Shown here piece after piece: positions 32,333 to 40,999 of a DNA stretch of 50,107 bases. The stretch covers positions 1-50,107 of the forward strand of contig JANXHP010000021.1 in NCBI GenBank assembly GCA_024958795.1. Reading direction: 5' to 3'. Source of the stretch: Candidatus Poseidoniaceae archaeon (GTDB lineage: Archaea > Thermoplasmatota > Poseidoniia > Poseidoniales > Poseidoniaceae). The notes beneath the pieces were generated by a model. It worked only from the letters and a program-made list of their open reading frames with translations. It did no database searches and was not told the origin of the DNA. How positions within the stretch are numbered: position 1 is the stretch's first letter; each line of letters opens with the position of its first letter. The position numbers and the translations under genes are program-made.

Positions 32333-34567
32333 TCAAGCCACCCCCCAGATAAAGAAGAAAATAAGCAATGTTCCGATCGCCACCCAAAGTATGTAATCAC
32401 GGGCAGAACCAGTTGTTAGAGAGCGAACTGTGGTTGAAATCTTTTGTGATTTGTCTTCTATTTGTTTTACAGTACCATCAATGATTTTTGTATCGGCTTC
32501 AGCAACCTTATTGGAAAATCCTGCAACAATCTTGACCATTGCCAAATCATAGTACTTGTCAATATACAATCTGTTTTGTAAAGCGACTGCCAGACCAGAT
32601 GTTGCTATTCCACTATTATCCCAGTGGTATTTGTCGTAAACCCAATTGTTGAGTTTTATTACCGGTCTAAACCAAGGCTTGCACTCTTCTCCATCCTCAA
32701 GTTTACCACCAAATAGAGACATTGCCACAAATGGTCCAAGAATAGCACCAAGAGCAATTGCAACATATGTCAATATGAAGAAGAATGTATCATGGTTTGC
32801 GAAAGCATGACCTAATTCATACATTATACCATCAATTAATCCATGGTCAGATAGTAAGCTATATTCTGAATCTGGAGCCCAATGAGCAAAGCCCATACCT
32901 GCCAATAGAATTGATGACAATGTTACGAATGTTAGGATGAAAAGAGGTGTTTTGATCCAAGTATTGGTTGGACCAACATGTGCAGCAACTTCGTTACTTG
33001 GCTTACCTGCAAAGGTCTTGAGCCACATTCTTGACATGTAAAATCCAGTCATTCCAGCACCTACTAATACGCAGGCTGCAGGGAAAAAGAATCTAGGGTC
33101 TTCCAAAGCAACTCTCCAAGCATTAGCAATGATTCCTTCTTTAGACCAGAATCCCCCAATCAGTGGCAGACCCATAATAGAAGCTGAACCGACTAACATT
33201 GCTGTTGCTGTAAGAGGCATTTTACTCGCTAGACCACCCATATTCTCCATCGATTGAGCATCAAAGTCATCATCATGTCCATGGTCATCATGGTGCAGAT
33301 GGTGATGTGCATGATGAACTTCATGAATTACTGAACCACTTGCCATGAACAGCATTCCTTTTGCCATCGCGTGGTTGAATAAGTGGAATAGTGCTGCTCC
33401 AAATGCAACTACTACAATTGTATGAGCATCTGCGTCATGATGCCAATCCAATGTATTTGCAAGCCATAAAGCAACACCTAATCCTGTGAAAATATAAGCT
33501 AATTGACTCATTGTTGAATATGCTAATACCTTCTTCAAATCATCTTGGACAAAGGCAATTCCAGCAGCCATTACTACAGTAATACCACCAATTGAAGCGA
33601 TGATGAATGCTAGGTCAACCAATTCACCAGACATTGATTCTGCACCAAAGAATGGGAACATACGAGCAACTAGGTATAATCCTGCATTGACCATTGTTGC
33701 TGCGTGAATAAGAGCTGATACAGGTGTTGGACCTTCCATAGCATCTGGCAACCAAACGTGTAATGGGAATTGTGCTGATTTACCAACAGCACCAATAAAC
33801 ATCATTCCAAGTGCCCATTGTAAAGAACCAGAATCAACTGCTGCAATATTTGCTGAGTCAAAGACAACATTGTAATCTAATGAACCGAATAAATCCCACA
33901 TCATTACAAGTCCAATCATTAGGAATACATCACCAATACGAGTGGTCATGAATGCTTTCTTAGCAGCCGATGCTGCACTTGGACGTTCGTAATAGAAACC
34001 AATTAGTAAATATGAACAAAGTCCCATTATCTCCCAGAAGATGAATAACCATAGGAAAGAATCTGATAACACCATTCCAAGCATTCCAGCACAGAATAAT
34101 ACGAACTCTGCATAGAAGCGATGGTTTCTATTATCGTTTATTGGATCTGTATTCATATATCCAATCGCAAAGATGTTGATTAGGAAACATAGGAATGCTG
34201 CAACGAATAGTAACATTACTGTAATGTGATCTATGTAAATTCCAAAGCCAAAGGAGATTGAAGATATTGAAGAACCACCTTCCCAAACAGCAGTATTCAA
34301 CCAAGTTAGAGAGAAAATATCTCCGTTATTGGAAAAACTACCAATGTAATCTTTGATAATTACTAATGAAATAAATAATGATGCACCCATTGCTGCTAAA
34401 GCAATAATTCCACCTTCTTTTAGCGTATTCTTCCAAGTAGGATTTGTGTTGAATATCTTACCTAAGAACAAGATGACTGGCATTGCCAATATCGGTAATA
34501 ATATGATGAGAGGCGCATACTCGGCCATTGAACTGTCAACTATTTGTGAACTACTTGAACCAGACAT
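32333..34567 (-). CDS. nuoL: NADH-quinone oxidoreductase subunit L with His-rich loop
   Basis: NuoL is the distal pump subunit and carries the long lateral helix. The 744-residue protein has FWEIMGLCSYLLIGFYYERPSA with the essential Glu, VGKSAQFPLHVWLPDAMEGPTPVSALIHAATMVNAGLYL with the pump Lys, and LKKVLAYSTMSQLAYIF. Length is somewhat above the bacterial norm (about 610-700). Unusual is a His-rich insertion in the GSVIH loop near residues 410-433, HEVHHAHHHLHHDDHGHD, with ten histidines in seventeen positions. The C-terminal lateral helix and final anchor (ILWVAIGTLLIFFFIWGVA) are present. The ATG at 34567 follows GAGGTGG. Confidence 0.96.
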   Translation of the reverse strand: MSGSSSSQIVDSSMAEYAPLIILLPILAMPVILFLGKIFNTNPTWKNTLKEGGIIALAAMGASLFISLVIIKDYIGSFSNNGDIFSLTWLNTAVWEGGSSISSISFGFGIYIDHITVMLLFVAAFLCFLINIFAIGYMNTDPINDNRNHRFYAEFVLFCAGMLGMVLSDSFLWLFIFWEIMGLCSYLLIGFYYERPSAASAAKKAFMTTRIGDVFLMIGLVMMWDLFGSLDYNVVFDSANIAAVDSGSLQWALGMMFIGAVGKSAQFPLHVWLPDAMEGPTPVSALIHAATMVNAGLYLVARMFPFFGAESMSGELVDLAFIIASIGGITVVMAAGIAFVQDDLKKVLAYSTMSQLAYIFTGLGVALWLANTLDWHHDADAHTIVVVAFGAALFHLFNHAMAKGMLFMASGSVIHEVHHAHHHLHHDDHGHDDDFDAQSMENMGGLASKMPLTATAMLVGSASIMGLPLIGGFWSKEGIIANAWRVALEDPRFFFPAACVLVGAGMTGFYMSRMWLKTFAGKPSNEVAAHVGPTNTWIKTPLFILTFVTLSSILLAGMGFAHWAPDSEYSLLSDHGLIDGIMYELGHAFANHDTFFFILTYVAIALGAILGPFVAMSLFGGKLEDGEECKPWFRPVIKLNNWVYDKYHWDNSGIATSGLAVALQNRLYIDKYYDLAMVKIVAGFSNKVAEADTKIIDGTVKQIEDKSQKISTTVRSLTTGSARDYILWVAIGTLLIFFFIWGVA

Positions 34568-34576
34568 GATACCACC

Positions 34577-34879
34577 TCAGTTACTCAGAACATTGATATC
34601 GTCCAGAGTTATCGTTTCGTGCTTTCCATAAACAGCCAAGAATATGGCTAATCCGATAGCGACTTCACTAGCGGCGATTGCTATTGCGAAAAGGGCGTAA
34701 ACCCAACCGGTTGCATCACCATGGTGAACTGCAGCTGCTGCGAATTGCATATTTGCTGCATTGAGCATTAATTCTATACACATCAATACAATGATGGCAT
34801 TCTTTCTAGTGAAAACTCCAATCAGTCCAATAATGAACAATAGAGCAGAAAGACCGGAAACCCATGCTGGATCAATCAT
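34577..34879 (-). CDS. nuoK: NADH-quinone oxidoreductase subunit K
   Basis: NuoK is a small three-helix membrane subunit of the proton path. The 100-residue protein shows GLIGVFTRKNAIIVLMCIELMLNAANM with the conserved Glu in the second helix and AIAASEVAIGLAIFLAV with the Glu in the third. Length is normal. Its ATG overlaps the stop of the second nuoJ gene by four bases, a sign of translational coupling. Confidence 0.96.
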   Translation of the reverse strand: MIDPAWVSGLSALLFIIGLIGVFTRKNAIIVLMCIELMLNAANMQFAAAAVHHGDATGWVYALFAIAIAASEVAIGLAIFLAVYGKHETITLDDINVLSN

Positions 34880-35169
34880 TCTTCTTCACCTCCATCATTA
34901 GATTCAGATTTAAATTCCCAAAGAAGATTCTCTCTTCTCTCATCCCTAACAAGATATGCAGCACCTATCATTGCGATAGCCATTAGAACTCCAAGAATCA
35001 TTAAAGGAAGTGCCCATTCGTTGAATAGACTTGATGCCAATCCTGCATTTGTTGGTGACATATCAGGATTCTTAGCAGATTGCCAAGTTGATGCATCAGA
35101 AACAATTTTTACCAAAATAAATCCAAGGCCTACTAAGCCAATTCGAGTAAATGATGACATCAATTTCAT
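34876..35169 (-). CDS. nuoJ2: NuoJ C-terminal half, separate gene
   Basis: This 97-residue protein corresponds to the C-terminal helices of NuoJ, with membrane helices at about 8-24 and 50-75 and an acidic tail. In many archaea NuoJ is encoded as two genes. Here the start overlaps the stop of the first half by four bases (ATGA), and the frames differ. This is a genuine split gene, not a sequencing frameshift. The sequence alone is weakly conserved; the call rests mostly on its place between nuoJ1 and nuoK. Confidence 0.85.
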   Translation of the reverse strand: MKLMSSFTRIGLVGLGFILVKIVSDASTWQSAKNPDMSPTNAGLASSLFNEWALPLMILGVLMAIAMIGAAYLVRDERRENLLWEFKSESNDGGEEE

Positions 35170-35441
35170 TCAAAATCCTCCTCTAAGATTTGTCTGCGTG
35201 TTAACATGATAGCGAATAATACCACCAAACCAACACTTGCAAGATAAACTAAAATCTGAATTGCTGCCAAGAATTCTGCACCCATTAAGATGAAGATTCC
35301 TGAAACTGCCATGAAACAGAAAATCAATGAAAGCATGGAATGAGCAACACGTTGTGCAAGTATCATTCCAACTGCACCTAGTATTACGATAGTTGCGAAC
35401 AAAAAGAATACTGCTGATTCTGCAATAACTTGTATATCCAT
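35166..35441 (-). CDS. nuoJ1: NuoJ N-terminal half, separate gene
   Basis: NuoJ helps form the membrane interface next to NuoH, NuoA and NuoK. This 91-residue protein covers its first three helices, with VAHSMLSLIFCFMAVSGIFILMGAEFLAAIQILVY (split here as the typical NuoJ second and third helix with its conserved Glu) and an Ile-leucine-rich anchor. The start follows the nuoI stop directly. The remaining helices are encoded by the overlapping next gene. Confidence 0.92.
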   Translation of the reverse strand: MDIQVIAESAVFFLFATIVILGAVGMILAQRVAHSMLSLIFCFMAVSGIFILMGAEFLAAIQILVYLASVGLVVLFAIMLTRRQILEEDFE

Positions 35442-36416
35442 TCAAGCACTCTCCTCTTTAGCTGCCCTTGCAGCCGCCTTTTCACGCTTAGTGCGCTCCT
35501 TGCTTGCTCTCTTTGCCAATTCACCATCAACCGCTTCTTGGTGAACTGTTGGCAGAAGTCGAGTTCTGCTAGCATCCATCCAAAGGTCTTGGCGTGAAAA
35601 GCCGGACATACCATCATATTCGTTGGTCATAAAGAATGAAGTGAATCCACATGCTTCAGCACATAATCCACAGAACATACATCTTCCCAAATCAATTCTA
35701 CCGGATACGATTTGCTCATCTGCAGTTCGTAATTCTGAGGTATTAACATCGGATTCTTCACCAGAATCATTCCAGCGAACTGTTGCAGTATCTCCTGACA
35801 GGTCGAGAACTTCTGCATATCTCCACTGCTCAGGTGCTTCACTGTGAGCAGTTGCAAGGTTGAATGATTCCAATTCCTCATCAATTTGAGCAATTGCCAA
35901 AGCAGCATAACCTCCGACTTCAAGATCGGCCCCCAGCCCTGCATCTTCTCCATCAGCACCATCCAAAACATCAACTCGTAATTCTGTACTCATGTGAAGA
36001 CAATCGTTAGGACATGCTGTAACACATAACTTACAAGCAGTACAAGTTTCCCAAATAATTCCTATACGACCATTGTAATTTCCTGGCTTGAAAAGCCAAG
36101 GCTCAATTTCTTCAAGTCTTTCATACGGATATTGAACTGTTTGAGGCTTCCATAATGTAGGTGTCAAATCAGTTGTCACTCTATCTGGTGCAAATCTTTG
36201 CTTTGAAATATCGTTAATATGGGCATTGCGGGCCATTCTATTCTTAGTTGCATCATCCAAAAACTCAGGGTGTTCTGTATTATGATAAGCGCCCATTTTG
36301 TCGCCCCATCTCTTACCAAAGAATGGGAAAGTTCGCAATGCAGTAATCAATGTAATCTTAAATGGATACCAGAATAGGTTTCTGAAGTTTGGTTGTGCTC
36401 TTGGGTGCATTGGCAT
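35442..36416 (-). CDS. nuoI: NuoI-type 2x[4Fe-4S] subunit with large insertion
   Basis: NuoI carries electrons through clusters N6a and N6b toward NuoB. Cluster ligands are intact: C125, C128, C131 and C135 (CTACKLCVTACP) and C246, C249, C252 and C256 (CMFCGLCAEACG). The protein is 324 residues, against about 160-220 usually. The distance between the two motifs is about 110 residues instead of about 40, because of an inserted acidic, beta-rich segment that includes GDTATVRWNDSGEESDV. The N-terminal 110 residues include an amphipathic membrane-facing helix (LFWYPFKITLITALRTF), and the C-terminus is a basic Lys/Arg/Ala helix. Pro after the second motif is replaced by Gly. Function is probably kept, with added contacts to a lineage-specific partner. 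Confidence 0.93.
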   Translation of the reverse strand: MPMHPRAQPNFRNLFWYPFKITLITALRTFPFFGKRWGDKMGAYHNTEHPEFLDDATKNRMARNAHINDISKQRFAPDRVTTDLTPTLWKPQTVQYPYERLEEIEPWLFKPGNYNGRIGIIWETCTACKLCVTACPNDCLHMSTELRVDVLDGADGEDAGLGADLEVGGYAALAIAQIDEELESFNLATAHSEAPEQWRYAEVLDLSGDTATVRWNDSGEESDVNTSELRTADEQIVSGRIDLGRCMFCGLCAEACGFTSFFMTNEYDGMSGFSRQDLWMDASRTRLLPTVHQEAVDGELAKRASKERTKREKAAARAAKEESA

Positions 36417-36427
36417 TCTAAATCACC

Positions 36428-37939
36428 TCACTCCTGCCCCGGGACGTGCTTTCCCGCAGGCTGCATTGTTTGTACATGGAACATTCTCTCAGGGCTAGCA
36501 TCTTTGTCCTCATCTCTTAACATCAAAACGAATACTGCAAGCCAGAAGATGGTTGTTACAATTGGAACGAAATATGGAATGCCATATGCATCCCACGCCA
36601 TACCACCAGCAACTGAATCAGACATTGCTGTTGGATCGAATAACCAAAGTCGGTAAATAACTGCTAAGACTAATTGGAGAACTGAAAGTGGGAGTAAAAC
36701 TCTCCAACCAAATTCTAGGATTTGGTCTGTTCTAATACGAGCCAAAGCGAAACGAGCCATTACGAATACTACTAGGAAAACAATCCAAGCCTTTACCAAA
36801 GTTACAACAGCACCTGGAATCAATAGATATAGTGAACCAATTCCTAATAATTCAATGGAACCAATTGTTCCTTGAAGTGGCAAATGCCATCCTCCTAAGA
36901 AGAAGTGAGCGAAGAGGAAACATGCAGCATAAGTTCTAATGTATTCTGCCATAAATAGCATACCAAATCTCATTCCACCATACTCTGTCCACCAACCTTC
37001 AACCAGTTCAGCTTCCGCCTCGGGCATATCGAAAGGTACTCGTTCAACCTCTGCTATCATCGTCAAAAGGAATAATGCGCCACCAAGTGGCATAAGGAAA
37101 ATATTCCATGCGCCTGCTGAATGTTGGAAGTGAATACTTTCAATGATATTGAATGTACCAGTGAGAATACTTACGCTCAACAAAGTTAGAAGAAGAGGAA
37201 TCTCATAGGAAGTAAGTTGGGCTGCTGAACGAATACCGCCGATGAGTGTATACTTGTTGTTACTGGACCAGCCGGCGAAAAATACACCAATAGGTGCAAT
37301 TCCGAAGATTGCAATAATGTATAATATTGACAATTCTGGATTTGTTGCATAAATTCCACTCGATAGAGGAATTAGTCCAAGAATTAGCAGTGTTGTAGAA
37401 ACGATAAGGAATGGAGATACTTCAAAAATCAACTTATCTGCACGTTGCGGAACCATGTGTTCTTTGAGAAGGAATTTCATTCCATCAGCAACATTCTGGA
37501 AGAATCCAGGCAGGATTGGCATACCCATCCATGAACGGTTATTGACGCGGTCAACCATTGCATAATTTTCATCTCGATTACCGAATTTAGAGTTTAACCA
37601 ACGATTGATTGCACCAACTGGTTTTCCTACTCCGAATGGAAGCATATTCCACCATTCGCCTGCAGTTTGACCATTTTCTCCAACCCAAAGGGAACGAAGT
37701 GCCGTAGTTGCACCACGGCGGTCTTGCATACGAGCACACCATTTTCTCTCAATCCAAAGTATTGCAAATTGGGAGAAGAATAGTAGTAAGAACACAACAT
37801 TAACAATTACGAAGGTTCCTAATCCAAACGAAATTACTCCAATTTGGTTTTCAAGAGGAGTTCCAGTCAATAATTTGACTGTCACATCATCAACTATGTT
37901 AAACAGTAAAGAACGTAGGTCATATACATCATCCATCAT
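36428..37939 (-). CDS. nuoH: NADH-quinone oxidoreductase subunit H with cytoplasmic-loop insertion
   Basis: NuoH forms the quinone entry chamber between the peripheral and membrane arms. The 503-residue protein shows FFQNVADGMKFLLKEHMVP, IIAIFGIAPIGVFFAGWSSNNKYTLIGGIRSAAQLTSYEIP and AEVERVPFDMPEAEAELVEGWWTEYGGMRF (given here in separate conserved segments), all hallmarks of the family. It is about 150-180 residues longer than usual. The first cytoplasmic loop has some 60 extra residues between RMQDRRG and FFQNVAD, replacing the common RxGPNRVG stretch. The C-terminus is also extended. ATG at 37939 is chosen because GAGGTGA lies just before it. Confidence 0.93.
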   Translation of the reverse strand: MMDDVYDLRSLLFNIVDDVTVKLLTGTPLENQIGVISFGLGTFVIVNVVFLLLFFSQFAILWIERKWCARMQDRRGATTALRSLWVGENGQTAGEWWNMLPFGVGKPVGAINRWLNSKFGNRDENYAMVDRVNNRSWMGMPILPGFFQNVADGMKFLLKEHMVPQRADKLIFEVSPFLIVSTTLLILGLIPLSSGIYATNPELSILYIIAIFGIAPIGVFFAGWSSNNKYTLIGGIRSAAQLTSYEIPLLLTLLSVSILTGTFNIIESIHFQHSAGAWNIFLMPLGGALFLLTMIAEVERVPFDMPEAEAELVEGWWTEYGGMRFGMLFMAEYIRTYAACFLFAHFFLGGWHLPLQGTIGSIELLGIGSLYLLIPGAVVTLVKAWIVFLVVFVMARFALARIRTDQILEFGWRVLLPLSVLQLVLAVIYRLWLFDPTAMSDSVAGGMAWDAYGIPYFVPIVTTIFWLAVFVLMLRDEDKDASPERMFHVQTMQPAGKHVPGQE

Positions 37940-37946
37940 AATCACC

Positions 37947-39086
37947 TCAACGATCTGTCTCTCCTATACAAGGGTCAAAACTACCCATTATCGCAGGAAT
38001 ATCTGCAATCTTATAGCCAATCATTGTATCAGCTACATATGGAATTGTAATGAACATAGGAGAACGAATAGACAATCGATATGGATTCTTACCGCGTCCT
38101 TCACCGCCTCCTTGGATGTAAAATTGTGATGCACCACGAGTACATTCGTAGTTGGAAAATCCAGTTGCACCCTCAGGAGCGCGTGTAGGTGCCTTTGTTA
38201 GAATCATTTCATCTCCAGTCGAATAGTTGGTATTCTTGCCACCAGGTATTTTCTCTATTGCATCCAGAATCATTCTGCTAGATTGTCGCATCTCTTCTAT
38301 TCTAACTCTATATCGGTCATAGCAATCAGCACCCTTTACAGAAGTAGGTTTCTCAACTGCAGGCTCCCAGTCTACTTGGTCGTAAACCGAATATGGATGG
38401 GACCAGCGAACGTCATAATTGACACCAGCTGCACGAACATTCGGCCCTGAGACTCCTGCATCGACCATATCTTCCGCCTTTGCATATCCTACACCTTGCA
38501 AACGTACTAACCAAATTGTTGATTCATCGAGTAGCATTTCGTATTCTTCAATTCTCTTCTCAAACAATTTGACCTTAGCGATTAAACGCCCAGCGAAACC
38601 GATTGGAATATCTCGCTTAACTCCACCAATACGAGGGTAATTGTAGTGCATTCTTGAACCACCGAGTTCTTGAAGTAAATCCAGGAACATCTCTCTATCA
38701 CGCATACACCAAGTCATCAATGTTAGAGAACCAATATCTGGACCAAATGCTCCCAACCACATCAAATGTGAAGCAAGACGTTGTAATTCTGCAGAAATCA
38801 AACGAATGAACTCTGCTCTTTCAGGAACTTCCGCTTCTAGCAAATCTTCAGCAGCATAGATGTATGAGTTTGCCCATGTCATTGCAGATACATAGCAAAG
38901 ACGGTCGCAATAAGGAGTGATCTGGGTGAAATCACGTGCTTCACATATCTTTTCAACGCCACGGTGAATGTAACCAAGTTCAGCATCAGTATCAACGATA
39001 GTTTCTCCATCAACCTTGACTCTTAGAGTCCAAAGACCATGCGTCATTGGATGTTGAGGTCCCATTGTAATCCACATTTGTGCCAT
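37947..39086 (-). CDS. nuoD: NADH-quinone oxidoreductase subunit D
   Basis: NuoD (49 kDa homologue) forms the quinone-reduction pocket with NuoB. The 379-residue protein begins with MGPQHPMTHGLWTLRVKVDGE, the family's conserved loop with the quinone-headgroup His. It continues with ELGYIHRGVEKICE, PYCDRLCYVSAMTWANSY, RRLASHLMWLGAFGPDIG-like segments, and ends with a conserved DPCIGETDR, where the last Arg of the family lies. Hydrogenase cysteines are absent, as expected. The ATG at 39086 follows GAGGTGAATATC. NuoC is a separate gene directly before it, so this is the unfused arrangement. Confidence 0.96.
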   Translation of the reverse strand: MAQMWITMGPQHPMTHGLWTLRVKVDGETIVDTDAELGYIHRGVEKICEARDFTQITPYCDRLCYVSAMTWANSYIYAAEDLLEAEVPERAEFIRLISAELQRLASHLMWLGAFGPDIGSLTLMTWCMRDREMFLDLLQELGGSRMHYNYPRIGGVKRDIPIGFAGRLIAKVKLFEKRIEEYEMLLDESTIWLVRLQGVGYAKAEDMVDAGVSGPNVRAAGVNYDVRWSHPYSVYDQVDWEPAVEKPTSVKGADCYDRYRVRIEEMRQSSRMILDAIEKIPGGKNTNYSTGDEMILTKAPTRAPEGATGFSNYECTRGASQFYIQGGGEGRGKNPYRLSIRSPMFITIPYVADTMIGYKIADIPAIMGSFDPCIGETDR

Positions 39087-39096
39087 GATATTCACC

Positions 39097-39750
39097 TCAC
39101 TTTATGCGGCCCTCGTCCGCAGATTTACGACCAAATCCTTGAGCGTCGTCATACATTTCGTTATGTCCGTGATATCGCAACTTGTGTTGCTTTTGTAACG
39201 GATGGAATTCGTCTGGGCTATCATGTGGGTTGAGAACGCGATGCATGTTTTCATGGCCTTCAAAGTTAATGCCCACCAAGTCCCATGTTTCTTTTTCATT
39301 CCAATCAGCACCGACCCAAATGCTTTGGATTGATGGCACAGTAGGAGTATCTCCTTGTTCAATAGCAATTCGAACTTCAAATTCTAATGGAATATCATCT
39401 CCACTCAAATTTTCAGCGATATGAGTAGTATTGGTATGTGGTTCTACGTTTGATACTGGCATACGCATCATGTGGTATGCAACTTCCCAGCCCCTCTCAG
39501 CAGGTCCATCTGGGAAGTGTGTTCCAGTAATCATTGAGCAATAGTTTACGGATAAATCATATTTCATGTATTTTGCAACTGCTAACCAATGTTGAGGTGT
39601 GGCGTTGATTCTAACAAATGCCATCTTAAATGAGTTTGAATGGTGTTCGACAGTAGATTCCACACCACTGCCTGAGAAACGTTCATTCAATGACGCAACA
39701 CAGGATTCTGCAGCATTATCGCTTTGTTCAAGCGTAACTCTCATCCCCAT
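39097..39750 (-). CDS. nuoC: NADH-quinone oxidoreductase subunit C
   Basis: NuoC (30 kDa homologue) is a structural subunit of the peripheral arm. The 217-residue protein shows YCSMITGTHFPDGPAERGWEVAYHMM and the family signature PTVPSIQSIWVGADWNEKETWDLVGINFEGHENMHRVLNP, shown here by its key parts GADWNEKETWDL and GINFEGH. N-terminal residues 1-60 are less conserved. The first ATG at 39750 is used; another follows two codons later. It lies between nuoB and nuoD with spacers of two and ten bases. Confidence 0.94.
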   Translation of the reverse strand: MGMRVTLEQSDNAAESCVASLNERFSGSGVESTVEHHSNSFKMAFVRINATPQHWLAVAKYMKYDLSVNYCSMITGTHFPDGPAERGWEVAYHMMRMPVSNVEPHTNTTHIAENLSGDDIPLEFEVRIAIEQGDTPTVPSIQSIWVGADWNEKETWDLVGINFEGHENMHRVLNPHDSPDEFHPLQKQHKLRYHGHNEMYDDAQGFGRKSADEGRIK

Positions 39751-39752
39751 CT

Positions 39753-40346
39753 TCAGTCATCTCCTACAATAATTGGCTTCTCACCATCACGACCTGTGCT
39801 TGGAGCACCACCTATGCGAATTATCTTTTCTCGAAGTAAACCAAATCCATCGATTAATGCTTCTGGGCGAGGAGGGCAACCAGGGATGTAAACATCGACT
39901 GGAATTACAGTGTCCACTCCTTCTAAGATGTTGTAGGATTGGAAGTATGGTCCGCCTGAAATTGCACATTCACCCATAGCAATGCAATATTTTGGCTCAG
40001 GCATTTGTTCCCAAAGACGAACGATTTTATCAGCGAACTTCTTTGAAACTGGACCATTGACCAACAAGACATCGGATTGACGAGGTGATGAACGGAACAA
40101 TACTCCGAATCTATCACCATCAAATCTAGGCGTTGCTGCTGCTGCCATTTCAATAGCACAACACTTGATTCCCAAATGCAGTGTGAATAATGACTTACGA
40201 CCAGCCCAATTGAAAAATCGCCCCGCTAATACTCCGAGGAATTGCTTGATCTTTGTCGCCTTTAGTGCCTCATCGGTGACATCTCCGACCATTTCCACTA
40301 GCGCTCTGCTATTGAAAGCTGCAAAATTCTCTCCATCACTAGACAT
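39753..40346 (-). CDS. nuoB: NADH-quinone oxidoreductase subunit B (cluster N2)
   Basis: NuoB holds iron-sulfur cluster N2, the direct reductant of quinone. The 197-residue protein shows the adjacent cysteine pair in LGIKCCAIEMAAAATPRFD, then MGECAISGGPYF and VYIPGCPPRPEALIDG, which supply the other two ligands. SPRQSDVLLVNGPVSKK is also conserved. The ATG at 40346 follows GAGGTGAAATATT. It is the second gene of the operon. Confidence 0.96.
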   Translation of the reverse strand: MSSDGENFAAFNSRALVEMVGDVTDEALKATKIKQFLGVLAGRFFNWAGRKSLFTLHLGIKCCAIEMAAAATPRFDGDRFGVLFRSSPRQSDVLLVNGPVSKKFADKIVRLWEQMPEPKYCIAMGECAISGGPYFQSYNILEGVDTVIPVDVYIPGCPPRPEALIDGFGLLREKIIRIGGAPSTGRDGEKPIIVGDD

Positions 40347-40357
40347 AATATTTCACC

Positions 40358-40843
40358 TCAAATGTAGATGCGCCCTCTCTTGCGGAATACATACCAAACT
40401 CCAGCAGACATAGTACTGAAGAATATTGCTAGAATCATCATTGCCATCTTGGCATCCTCAACAGCAGTTCCACGACTGTTTTCAGTTAGTTCTGGTGAAG
40501 TAGCATTACCAACGACCATTCCTCCGAGTACTAAGAACATGAATGCAACATCAAAAACTAAGAAAATAATCGCATACCAATAATATTGAAAGTGAAATTG
40601 GATCATTGCATCCCCTACTGGCTCGCTACCACATTCAAAGGTGGTTAAACGACGTGGATAGAGGCTGTGATCAACTTCATACCCCTCCAAAAGATAGGAT
40701 TTTGTGATGTGTGGTCGAGCGGGATCAACCTTTGGCCTAACTACCCAAGTAATGAGGAAATTAGTCAATGGCATGATTATTCCAAGAATGGCTAAAAAGC
40801 CAATTGAAAGATAGGCACTAGGAACCGATTCTATGCCGGACAT
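40358..40843 (-). CDS. nuoA: NADH-quinone oxidoreductase subunit A
   Basis: NuoA is a three-helix membrane subunit at the peripheral/membrane arm interface. The 161-residue protein has helices near 8-30, 85-105 and 130-150, and the family's conserved loop TTFECGSEPVGDAMIQFHFQYYWYAIIFLVFDVAFMF in parts: FECGSEP with Cys and FDVA with Asp. It is longer than usual because of an extended loop and a basic C-terminus. The open frame starts 47 codons upstream, but residues there do not fit the family. The ATG at 40843 after GGTGATATT begins just before the first helix. It is the first gene of the nuo operon. Confidence 0.94.
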   Translation of the reverse strand: MSGIESVPSAYLSIGFLAILGIIMPLTNFLITWVVRPKVDPARPHITKSYLLEGYEVDHSLYPRRLTTFECGSEPVGDAMIQFHFQYYWYAIIFLVFDVAFMFLVLGGMVVGNATSPELTENSRGTAVEDAKMAMMILAIFFSTMSAGVWYVFRKRGRIYI

Positions 40844-40977
40844 AATATCACCATTGCACATAGCATACGCTGTGTGATTTGTCCGACAGGAAGACTGTCC
40901 ATAAGCGTTACCAAATGGGCCCGCTACATTGAGTGCCTCAGTACCCCTTTTAGACTCACAATGCAATAATTTTGTAT

Positions 40978-40996
40978 TCGGCATCTAAGAAGCCGA
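40978..40996 (-). terminator. Hairpin just after the surface-protein stop, before nuoA
   Basis: TCGGC and GCCGA pair around a nine-base loop directly downstream of the stop at 41000, on the minus strand. It may mark the 3' end of the upstream mRNA or stabilise it. There is no clear T-run right after it, so transcription may still read through toward nuoA. Confidence 0.3.
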
Positions 40997-40999
40997 GAA

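Noticed and set aside
34876-35441. Possible frameshift in nuoJ
   Set aside because: Both halves have their own start, overlap by ATGA, and split nuoJ genes are common in archaea. It is read as two real genes.
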